NCBI RefSeq assembly: GCF_910592395.1
Contig: NC_088312.1
Coordinates: forward strand, 14,921,292 to 14,985,291
DNA length: 64,000 nt
Direction of reading: 5' to 3'
Origin: Lineus longissimus
Lineage: Eukaryota > Nemertea > Pilidiophora > Heteronemertea > Lineidae
Part shown: one piece after another, positions 23,901 through 35,900 of the stretch
Position numbering within the stretch: the first letter of the stretch is position 1
Layout: the number at the start of each line of letters is the position of its first letter
Made by a program: the position numbers and the translations under genes
Notes under the pieces: generated by a model
What the model saw: only the letters and a program-made list of their open reading frames with translations
Databases searched by the model: none
Told to the model about the DNA's origin: nothing

Positions 23901-26900
23901 GGTCGTTCGTGAATATCTTGAGGGCGACCCCACCCTGCCAGACAGGACCACGTTATCAGTGGTTCAGATAATATTTGAACCACTCAGCCTGTGCCTGGAC
24001 ACCACCTACTTCGTGTGCAACGGAAACTACTATTCCCAGAAACATGGATGTGCCATGGGCTAACCTCTATCTCCCATAGTGGTGAACCTTTACATGGAGA
24101 AGTTTGAGCAGAAAGCACTTGCCTCCTTCGCCGGCCAAGGCTCAGACCTTTGGCTCAGATATGTTGATGAACGTTCGTGATAGTACCAAAAACTGAACTG
24201 GGAGATTTCTTCGATCACATAAACTTTGTGGATCAAAACATCAAATTCACACAGGAGGAGGCTAACGATGGTCGCTTACCGTTTCTGGACAGTGCCGTGA
24301 GGGCTATTGGTGATGGGCACCTCCACGTATCAGTGTATAGGAAGCACACTCTTGTCGATCAGACCTTGGCATTCGACTCGCACCACCCGCTAATTCGCAA
24401 ACTTGGTGTGATAAGGACACGGTGGTGACGCAGGACAGGACAGGACACGAGCGCATGAACATTTGCGGCAGGCTCTCCACCAACGTGGCTACGAGGATTG
24501 TACTTTTCAAAAGGCCATCCGACCCTCCAATACCACATAGGTGGCATCTGGAAAAGGACAACTTCCAGGCAGCGGTTCTCCGGTCACGATCCCCTATGTT
24601 GCCGGGTTGTCGGAAAAACTCAAGAGAATCCTCGATGCCAAGGGATTTTCTGTGACGTTCAAGCCGGGTAGCACCCTTCGCCAAAAGATGGTCCATCCCA
24701 AGGACAAACTCCCCAGAACTAAGACCCGTAATGTGATCTACGGTATATAGTGTAGCAACGTAGAGTGTAACGAACAATACATTGGTGAAACGATGCAGCC
24801 ACTCCATAAACGCATGGGACAACACTGCCGTGCCAGTAATAGCGGATATGACTCCGCGGTCTTCAGACAGGACATTCATTTGACAACAAGGATGTTGTCA
24901 TTCTCGACAAGGAGGAATGTAGGTTCGAGAGAGGGGTGAAGGAAGCCATCTGCGAAAGACGGGAGTCCCCCTCCCTCAAACGTTACGGAGGACTGCGTTT
25001 CAACGTATCACACGCCTGGGACCGAGCCGTTAATATCATCCCTCTAGTCTTCTCACGAGATTCTGCGAGGCTGCCGTCGAACAGCGTAGTTTGCCCTGCT
25101 GAGGCCAGTGTGGACACTGACAAAACGTAGGCTTTGCCCCTTGTAAGTTTCGTTTTCTTCCAGTGACTGACGAATTTATAGAAATATATAAATCGATCTA
25201 CTTTGTATTTTATTTCACAGGTTTTGATGAATCAAATTAAAGAAAGTAATCATAATGCAAGCAACTTCCTTGACAGCAATAGGAATACTCCCTTGCATTA
25301 CGCGGCAGAATATGGAAAGACGGAAGCTATGCAGGTACTCTGCAGGTATCCGCGACAGATGGGGTTTCTGGCGAACTGCTCCGGCTTGACGGCACTCCAT
25401 CTTGCAGCCATGAAAGGACACATAAGGTATTTATTGCGTGTATGAAATTTACAGAAATTTGAATGTTGAAATTTTTCCCTTCTGCTGATCTAGGAAACAT
25501 TACTTATCCAAAGCACAATGGTCAAAGCTTACAATGCGCCTGGTATTCTGGCATGCATACGGTAATTGTAATCTAAGCCCTTTGATCTCGCTAGACATAT
25601 ACTCGGTAATCGACTAATAAGGATTGAAAATGATAGTGGTACTCCTTACTGTTAGACTGATGTACGTAGAAGTAGAAAATATCTTCTGGAAAAAGTGTCC
25701 GGCCCACGTAGCGTCGTATATATATGGTTCCATAAAGGCAATGACGGTGAAAAGCTCGGAGAAAAAAGCGCTGAATAGAATCATTTGTTCCCTGAACATT
25801 ATAGCAAAGGCCGCTTCAAACGTTTACATCGGAATAACACCTGTTTTTAATGTTTGTGTATGCTATTACATTTCAATAATCCAGCGAAGTTCAATACCTG
25901 GTACGAGCGCATGGAATCTCAACACTAGTGAACATGATAGTGCCAGTCCACGGCTTCACCGCCCTTCACTTAGCTGCCCAGGCTGGCGAGAATCGGATCG
26001 TCCGAATTCTCGTTGAGGGAGGAAATGCCAACATTGAAGCGAAGGCAAGGTACATATACATACTGTGTCAACGGGCAGAAATATTAATAATAAGCCTATT
26101 GAAGAGACACTCCTCCACTCCGTGGTAACCGCCATTTTATTATGAAGCAGTGATTAATTTTCATGCATGCAGGCCATAGACTGAAACTGATAATATCGAT
26201 ATCTATTACTCAAAACGCATGGGCACAGTGTAATAAAGTCAAATTTGTGATTAGAAGGTCGTGGGTTCGAGGCCAGTGCTACTATATCTACTGGTTTGAA
26301 ATGGTTTGGGTTTGAAATGGCCAAGTGCAGGGCAATGTGTGCACGCTTGGGTGTCCACAGAACGCATGTTCGAAAAACATAAGATTTGACAATTAATTCA
26401 TTTACTTTGAAATGCATGGTCTCACTTGCCAACTGGAGTGATGATAAAAACTATTTAAATTGACTATAGGCAGCACCCAGGCAGACAAGATAAAGTTACG
26501 CAAAGTTTCCAACAGGGGTCTCTCTCACCTCAAAGTACGTCTAAACTATTCACCCTTGCACGAGGAATATATTTAGTGAATCAAACATGACATGGTGCCC
26601 TTACAGCGCATATAAGTCATCCCAAAAGATGGCCAATTTAACCCCTATGCTCGTGCCTCTATATTCCCATTTCAAAGAACGAGATCAGGACGTGTTTTCA
26701 TTCTTAGGGTGTTTGATGAGCTGAATACATGATTTGCTGAGGCGCAGGGAAGTAGATTAACCCGTCATTGACCAATGGCTAGTGTCGGTACTAGCATGAA
26801 TTACTTTCTAACCTCAAAACCTATAAAATGAAGGCCGGGTCTATTTGGCAAGCGGCTCGCCGAACAGGCATCTTTTTTGCCCTGCTTGGAGAGCCGGTTG

Positions 26901-29900
26901 CCAAACAGCACTAAAAATCAACTCTGTTCGGCAAGCCGGGCTTGCCAAACAGGGCAAAAATACTACCCTCTTTGGCGAGCCGGAGAAGTTACAACATGTT
27001 GGCCAATCAGAGAGCAGTGACGTCATATTCGAATTTATATGCGCATATTTAACAATGGCCGACTTCCCGCTCTCGATTCAATTTCTGTTACTCAACTCGG
27101 GTTTTGGTCAATAATCCATGAAGAAGCATGTACATGTACATGACTGTATGGATTTACAAAAAAGCATCATGCTTATCAGTTAAATCACGTTTATGACGGG
27201 CTTGCCAAATAGTCACTTCCTAAAATGAATCTATTAAATGTACTTCTTCAGAATTACCTGGCCTCACCTGTCTACGTCTCACGTAATCATAACGCCGTTG
27301 CACTATGCCGCCAGTCGAGGTTTATTAGAGACCTGTGAACTTCTCCTAGATCTGGGTGCAGATGTGAACTCGCAGCCAAAACGGAGAAAACCAGGCGGCG
27401 GATGTGAAGAACAAGTAAGATAATTTTAATACTATGACAATTAGTGGAGAATTGCTGAATCAAAGAACGGAAATTAGGCGAAACAGGAATTAGGCGAAAC
27501 AGGAATAGGCGAAACAGGAATAGGCGGAACAGGAATAGGCGAAACAGGAATACACCCAAAGAACAACTTGAGCTCAAAAGAGTAATGGATGGCCGAGGAA
27601 AAACGTCCGACTATTAAAAGTTGAATGTCCCAAGATTCAACCGAACATAGAAATGGCATTTACCCCGATAATATTACTGCTTCTCAACTGCTTCATTACC
27701 ACAACAGCATCATTGCTCATCAGTTATGTTTACAGAGAAGGAGCCAATGTGACTAACATGAACTATGAACTATAAATGATAGACAAATTCGGCTGTTTAC
27801 TGAGTATATCATAACCAAATAGACAGTTTCGAGTAACCATAATGATGTTCACAAGATAGAAAATTTATATTTAGGCTGATTGATAAAAGCCGAGGCACGC
27901 TTTTGCAGTCCATTGCGAAGGTTACTGATCATGAATTCTGATTGGCTGACAAAAACGTGACGTCATTGTAAATGAATGAGCATCTGTGTTAACAAGGTTT
28001 ATGCCTGTTTCGCCTATTCCTGTTTCGCCTATTCCTGTTTCGCCTACAAAATTCCTGTTTCGCCTATTCCTGTTTCGCCTATTCCTGTTTCGCCTACTTT
28101 CCAGTACCCCTACAATAAATCGACTCTCCCACGGGGAACCTTAGGGATGCATGTCCTTTTTATGGGGAAAATGTGAGGGGACAATTAGATGATGTTAACG
28201 ATGTGATGACAATTTGACTAATCAAATGCCATCAACTTTGTTATGCCATGACCGTTTTGAAAGAGTCACCTTGAAAGCGGGGACAGTCCGGGACTTATTT
28301 GACCATAGGACCATAGGACCATACTGACACACAGTAAAAACTAATAGATTAAGTAGAGTAAAGCAGTCGTTTATTTTATGAAAACTGAATTCATGAGTTT
28401 TTGATAAAAATACATAATATTGTACATTCTCATAATTATTTGATCAAAATCAGCTGTAAAACCCATGTCATAATATACATGTAGGTACAGCACATATAAA
28501 GTCAAACAAGGTGGAAAATACATATCATGATATTATGTCAGACAAGGTAACTGATGGCATCAACGTAACTCATTATGTCCCTCTCTCCATTGACGTATTG
28601 TTTCAATGCGTACATATGTGGCTCTCCTCGGGTTTGGTCGGTCAGTAAGGGACGGTTCATATTCCTACGTCTGTGGGGAGGTTAGCAATACATTTGAATA
28701 GGCGAAACAGGAATTAGGCGAAACAGGAATAGGCGAAACAGGAATAGGCGGAACAGGAATAGGCGAAACAGGAATACACCGTTAACAAGCCGTGAAAGCT
28801 AACATAAAACATTGGCTCAACTAGACAAAGTATATTTAATTTCAATAAATTTTCTGCATGTCTATGTCTAAGGAGTAACATATCTTGTAATTTTGAGTTA
28901 CATGTAAGGAATATTGCCTGTTTGAATGGACGGACAAAACGATATTTTTTATCTATGACGTCATCGTCACGAGAAACAAATAATCAGGTTTTGGTGATAT
29001 GTATTTTGGTACATGTATTTGTTCTAAAAGTTTAAATTAAAGTAAAATAAATAGCCTCTGATTTATGAATCTTTTCAGCAAAATTGTATAATTTGTGACG
29101 TTTTCGGAGTAGCGTAGTGAACAGCAATACGTAACCTGCAATCTGGCCTACTTCGATCAGTGGTGAATTAGTGTATGACACTCGCACTCAATTCATGATA
29201 ATTTGTTTACGACGTCGTGTTTTCAGTTTTCACCTCTTCATCTCGCCTGCTACAGTGGGAATGCGCAAGTGGTCTCATTGCTCATTGAAAGAGGTGCCAG
29301 TGTTACATGCGTCACAAGAAGAACATCAGTGACTTACATGAATTGTCTGGATCTGGCGGTTTATGCTAATCAAACGTAAGATATATCTTCTCGTACATAA
29401 TGGCTTGCATTTCGGATTTCAATCCTCATACGCTGAACGCCTTGCACAAGATTGCTTGCATTTCGGATTTCGAGCCTTACACTGAAACTCCTTGCAGAAT
29501 GGCTTGCATTTCGGATTTCGAGCCTCATACGCTGAAACTCCTTGTACATGATGGCTTGCATTTCGGATTACGAGCCTTACACTGAAACTCCTTGTACACG
29601 ATGGCTCGCATTTCGGATTACGAGCCTTACACTGAAACTCCTTGTACACGATGGCTCGCATTTCGGATTACGAGCCTTACACTGAAACTCCTTGTACATG
29701 ATGGCTCGCATTTCGGATTACGAGCCTTACACTGAAACTCCTTCTACATGATGGCTCGCATTTCGGATTACGAGCCTTACACTGAAACTCCTTGTATATG
29801 ATGGCTTGCATTTCGGATTAAGAGCCTCACACTGAAACTCCTTCTACATGATGGCTTGCATTTCGGATTACGAGCCTTACACTGGAACTACTTGTACACG

Positions 29901-32900
29901 ATGGCTCGCATTTCGGATTACGGGCCTTACACTGAAACTCATTGTACACGATGGCTTGCTTTTCGGATTTCGAGCCTTGTACACGAAAAATCCTGGTACA
30001 TGGAGGCTTGCATTTAGGATTTCGAGCCTTATACGCTGAAATTCCTTCTGCATGATGACTTGCATTTCGGTTTTATCCTGGTTCACTTAAACTCACTTGT
30101 GTTGTGTATGAATGTAGGCAATAAAGGCACTGGAAAAAAAGGCACTGGAAAAAAAGATACGGAAAAAAGGCACTAGGTAAAAAAGGCACTGGAAAACAGG
30201 CACTAGGTAAAAAAGGCACTAGGAAAAAAAGGCACTAGGAAAAAAAAGGCACTAGGTAAAAAAGGCACTGGAAAAAAAGCACCAGGAAAAAAAGGCACTG
30301 GGTAAAAAAGGCACTGGAAAAAAAGGCAATGGAAAAAATGGCACCAAAAAAAATGTATGGGAAGTCTCTGAGAAATCTCTACCACATAGATAAAAAATAA
30401 AATAAAAATTTCTATGTGCATTTCTATGTGTAGTTTTTTTCTACATCAACAGAATACTGGGTGGTCCAAAAAACGGAACAGCCTATTTTCAGTAGACAGT
30501 ACCCTCCGACCAGAAAAACTAGCTTGGATAGGCAGGGAATCCTTATAAAAAATAATACAAAGATCATCCGATTTGGTCCAGTAGTTTAATCAAGTTAGAT
30601 TCAGGGTTCCCTCACCAATAACCTATTTCTACAAGATACAATAGTTTCACAAGAGTGGCTATTGACATCTAGCAAAACATTCTTGATGAGTCTCATTGCA
30701 GTTTTATTGGTGAGAAAGACTTAGAACCACATTACACATAGCACATTACACCCCAAATGAATTTTTAACCTAGAGATTTCCTGGTGCCTTTTTTTCCAGT
30801 GCCTTTTTTACCTAGTGAAGCGATTTCCTGGTGCCTTTTTTTCCAGTGCCTTTTTTACCTAGTGCCTTTTTTACCCAGTGCCTTTTTTCCTAGTGCCTTT
30901 TTTTCCAGTGCCTTTATTACCGTCTACCGTTGTGTATCAGTGAAATCAGAATGGAGTTTGCCTTGTTTGAGTCAATACTTCAACATGAAAAAGTCGATAT
31001 CGCCTAAATTTAAGGTTGCGATGCAAGCATCGTTTCAGCTGAATTTGTCGGAGACCTAGGTGTTTACTTAGACAGACTCATAACAATTGGGAATCACGTA
31101 ATATTGGGATTTTTCTCAACCTTCCTTTATAAAACAGTTGTTATATATATTCATATTCTACCTTATCCATTGTATCAAAAATATATAAGCGAGCTCGCTT
31201 TAAATTTTTTTGATCGTATGCATAGAAAGGAGAAATTTCATGATTTTAGGGAGTAAATGAATTGTGAAATGAAGTGGCTGGAAGAATCTGCTTTAGTTTT
31301 CGATGCCTGCACTGAATTTCTTCATTTTTGACATACAGAGAGAATGCGTTGGCTGTGATCCGATCGAATAGATGGAGGGAAGCATTGATGAACGAGACCA
31401 TTTTCCACGGAACGGCTGAAACGACAATCATGGCTAAACTGGTCAAGGTTATGCCGGGTAAGTTGTTTGCAGAATATTAGAAGAATCATGGCGTGAAAGC
31501 AAGAACTTGGAGCTCATATCCGGTGGATTAAAAAAAACCGCCCCGAACTTCAGGGAATAATCACTTCTGCTTCCATTTTTGTATTCTAGTGAAATGTAGT
31601 TCATTTATAGAGCTGATATTTTTCTGCTCAATTTAAAATTTCAGTGCAAAAAGGTTGATTAGTCTTTATTTGATAGCGAATTGAAACGAACTAGTCAAAA
31701 ATTGCAATGTCCGAAATGTTTCTTGCGACGTTCCCTGCAGATGGCCAATTAAAGTAATACCTGTCAAACACCATTATGTTTATTTTTGGATCTGAATATT
31801 TTTCTAGACAGACAAAGAGCATAATCTGAAACAGTATGTTCACCAGTTGGTGCACGGTAGAAGAGGCTTAGGGCAGAATGGAAGCAGGATGATGTGCCGA
31901 TTCATCACTTAGTGTAATTTGCAATGATTCTGACATTTTGACTGGCATTTCTTTTATTTGACATACCTTTAACACCTATGGCAATATCAAAATGAAATTT
32001 ACCCATACTGTGGGAAAAATGTAGATTAAGATATACAAGCATTTTCATCTGGATTAACTGGGTGCCTGCGTAAAAATCCCCCCAAAATAATAATAATAAT
32101 CTGTATTTATTACTAATTTGAACATTTTCACGATCATCAGGTTTGACAGTAATAAACAAAACATATAAAAGACATTAAAATACATCAAAAATGAAATAAT
32201 GTTGAGTATAAGACAGTTAATACATGCAATAAGGAAAGGCCGAATTCCTATCAGACTGTTATGTACATTCTAAAATCTTTCTGAATAATGATTCGTATAT
32301 TTTGAAGCTTTAATAGGCTTTACAGTGAGTTTTTCTAAAGGGTTTCACACTGTTCCTGTAGGTAAAAATGCTTACAATGTAGCTATTTGATTATGAAAAC
32401 TTTCGTTTGCTGAGTGTCAAATGATTGAGTTGCTCTTTGTTTTACAAGAAACCATATAAAATTTGTTACATATTATGAAAATAACATCATTTGTTGTCTG
32501 GGGAAAGAAACCATGAAGGGACCAGGCCTTTATAAGGTAGGAAGTTGGAGTACCAGTCATACCTTTAAAAGTCATCATGGAAGTGGAAGTCATGGAAGCG
32601 TCGAACAAAGGTGGTTCCAAGTTGTGCGCTGATGGTTTTATTTACCTACGGTAAAGAAGAAAAGTCAAACATCAATTCATTGGCATGGTTTCTTTCCCAA
32701 AACAAACAGTAACACAATCATTTGACACTCAGCAAAGGCAAGTTGTCATAATGAAATGACTTCATTTCAAGGATTTTTACCTACAGGAACAGTGTGAAAC
32801 CATTTAGAAAAACTCACTGTAAGCCTATTAAAGCTTCAAAATATACGAATAATTATTTTTTAGAAAAATACATTTTGGGGGGATTTTTACCAACTTTGAA

Positions 32901-35900
32901 AATGAAGGGATTTTTACCCAGTGGATTTTTACTTTCCCTTCACATACAGTGCTCGAATAATTATTTTTTAGAAAAATACATTTTGGGGGGATTTTTACCA
33001 ACTTTGAAAATGAAGGGATTTTTACCCAGTGGATTTTTACTTTCCCTTCACATACAGTGCTCTGAATTGGGAGATAACATCTTTGTATCTTCCAATGATC
33101 CCTTTAGATTGTAATTATGTATTGTTGACCACTTCCTGTAAAGAGTATGCCGAATATTGACTATATGTAGTATTTTAACGATAATGTGATTATTTTCAGT
33201 TGTGGCAAGGGAAGTCTTGGATAATTGCTTAGAGTCATCGCCAAAAGAACAACCACGCGAGCAAGGCAGAGAAGAACCGGGGCTGGAAACGACATCAGAC
33301 CACAAGCAAGACAAAGAGGCGTTTGACAATTTAGAACATTCAGGGATGCCGGTGTTTGATCGATTAACACTCCATCAAGTACCTGGTAGTAATAGAAAAG
33401 AAAACGAGGAGGAATTTGCATTTAATGACGAGTTCATCTCCGATGAGGAATGGAGGAACGCGCTGATCAAAGACCGATATGCGAGAATAGTTTCAGGAAA
33501 ATTTACCATAGATCGAATGCTTGTTGTCAGGAAAGGTGACTGTCTCAGACAAATGGTAAGAACCCCTTTTTGATTTTTAGCTAATATCAGTTTGAAGATC
33601 CACCCATTCAGCTTTTGAACAGCTTTCTAGCTACAGCATTGTATCCATGACTTGCCGACTGTGTTTCCTCGTGAGCCCTCAATTCAAGGGTCATTTGTGC
33701 AAATTGATGCTCTGACAACGTAAGGCGTAGTTGGTTCAGTCTGTGATTTGAGATATGAACAAAAAAGGTTGTCCAATGATAGCAACAGAAGGTAAGAGTT
33801 GGGGTTATTTAGCATTATCATAAAATTGTCTGGTGTGGACTGGAAAAAAGGTTCATGGCTCCAGGGGTTAGCATTAGTACATAAAAAGACGGACCCTTTA
33901 CTCATTTCGTTTAAAAAAAACAACAAATAACATGTTTTCTTTCTTGGGTAAGCGACAAAACATTTCACTTCTTTTCAAATGGCGTGCGAAACAGGAAGGA
34001 AACACTCTTAATGCATTCTTTTCCTTTTTTTGGATCTAACCAAATTTCTGGATTCCACTTACAGATCCGTCACAATAGAGTGGAGCTTCTCTCCCACCCA
34101 CTGGTCAGAGTCTTGCTGCTACTAAAATGGAGGCGATTCGGACGGGCGGCCTTTTTTATGAATCTGCTATCGTATGTGGTCTTCCTATTCTTTGTAAACG
34201 GATATGTGCTCTCGACAGCGTTCATGGCACCTCATCAATACAAGTAGGTAATTTTTACTCACAGAACATATTCAATTGAACCATGGTATGAAGGAGGAAA
34301 CCGGAACTGCGAAGTAAACCGACATAACATGGTCAAATGAACTCTGTGCTTGTGTTTAATGACCCAATAGCTGGGCCATATCATGATCTAACTGATGGAA
34401 CCGATGGCCATGTGTATGGCAAGCCGTATGTCCAATAACTAAGAAAACCTAATTTTCAGTAAGAAAACCTGGTTTTCTTCTTTTAAAACTTAGTTTCATG
34501 GAAGAAAACAATGTTTTCTGGAATAAAACCAGGTTATATACATGTCTTCATCAAAACCTAGTTTTTATTGAAAAAGACCAGTATTATATTTCTTTTAAAT
34601 CCTGGTTTCCAATCCATATGAGGGAAAACCTAGTCTTTTTACCCCGTACCAACAACATGGCACGCATGGTTCGTCTGGGGGAGAGGTTGGGTTGGAGACC
34701 TGGTTTTCTTCTTTTAAAAAATTAGTTTCATAGAAGAAAACCATGTTTTTTTTCAATGAAACTAGGTTATATGGAAGAAAACATAGTCTTTATCTTTTTT
34801 GAAACCTGGTTTTGAAGAGAGAACATGAAACTTATACTTTTTCGAAGAATACTAAGTTGTTTTTAAAAACCTTGTCTTCTTGAAAGAAAACCTAGTTTTT
34901 TTCCCATATAACATAGTTATATGAAAGAAAACTATGTTTTCTTCGATAGAAACCTGGTTTCATTGAAAAAGACCTGGTTTTCTTAAAGGTCACCTGCAAC
35001 ACTCTTTACCTTAGGGAAAAAATGATAGGGCATAAGATAACAAGCACAGTGGTGAAAACCGCATAAAAAGCAAACTACCCATCTTCAGGTTATGGCAGGT
35101 AGAAAATTCAAACATTCCAGGTGGTGCAGGAAGGACGAACTGATGATGTAGATTGTGCTGTAATGAAATAAAGTTTTTTAGAGTTTCATGCCTATATTTT
35201 AAAATTGCACATTTACCTGTTCCCTAAAAGCTCATACCTGTGACAGGGTAATTAAAATATAAGCATGAAACTATCAAAACTTTATTTCAGTACAGCACAA
35301 TGTACATCATTAATTTGTTCTTCCTGCACCACCTGGAATGTTTGAATTACAAACTGCTATAACTTTAAGATGAGTAGTTTGATTTTTATGCGGTTTTCAC
35401 ACTTGTGTTTCTTATGTTATGCCCTATAGTTTTATACCCCAAGTTAGAATTTTAATAAAAGCATTTCAGGTCACCTTTAACTTCCATCAAACTGATTTTT
35501 GAAAGAACCTAGGTTTTCTTAGTTATTGGACGAACGGCTTGTCATAAACGTGGTGTGAAAAACAGTCTGATGTTCAAACAAATGCTCGATTATCCTATTT
35601 TCAGCATTATTCTTACGATGTGCCATTAGGCTGGCTTTTCGGGCTCGAACAATTTTTTGCTAGTGGTTGAGGGTGCGTGTTAGCGGTCATGCTTTAAATT
35701 GGGTGGCACGGTGATTTAATTATGAAGCATAAACCCACGTCACCGTCCAGTGGTGGCACTGGGGACAAGTATTACAATATTCTCTTGCTTTTTAGAGACT
35801 TACACATCCTCCAAGACCTCAACGGCACAGACTGTGAGAGGATCAGGCATCACACAGCAACAGTTGGCCCTGAGGCTCTTATATCAACATTCGGCCAGGT

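Larger units (their letters stand above)
23045..25185 (+). mobile_element. Penelope-like element with inverted terminal copies
   Basis: The body (about 23200-25000) encodes a degraded PLE reverse transcriptase plus GIY-YIG endonuclease. The same roughly 120-base sequence lies inverted at both ends: 23050-23175 and 25050-25180 share CAGTGTCCACAC, GGGCAAACT, GCAGAATCTCGTGAGAAG (as complement) and AACGAAACTT. Inverted or direct pseudo-LTRs are established for PLEs. It sits in sense orientation in TRPA intron 8. Confidence 0.8.

Noticed and set aside
24304-24879. Minus-strand 191-residue ORF
   Set aside because: It is antisense to the Penelope-like element, whose sense strand carries the conserved motifs.
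25494-25561. 68-base candidate TRPA exon between exons 9 and 10
   Set aside because: Including it with the acceptor at 25946 also preserves phase, but in the required frame it reads as non-ankyrin sequence. The model with the acceptor at 25884 restores a proper ankyrin repeat without it.
29370-30086. Series of small ORFs on both strands over the 50-base minisatellite
   Set aside because: The frames are repeats of each other caused by the tandem array. The unit is not a multiple of three and there is no start or splice context.
30203-31059. ORFs rich in Phe, Pro and Ala
   Set aside because: They are translations of the AAAGGCACTGG repeat arms and not proteins.
32794-33114. 106-residue plus-strand ORF with an internal 36-residue repeat
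   Set aside because: It arises from the 108-base DNA duplication inside the foldback-like element; there is no codon or domain evidence.
35722-35795. Upstream extension of the S2 exon to a Met at 35722
   Set aside because: Phase and the CTTGCTTTTTAG acceptor place the exon start at 35796; the extension has no channel similarity.
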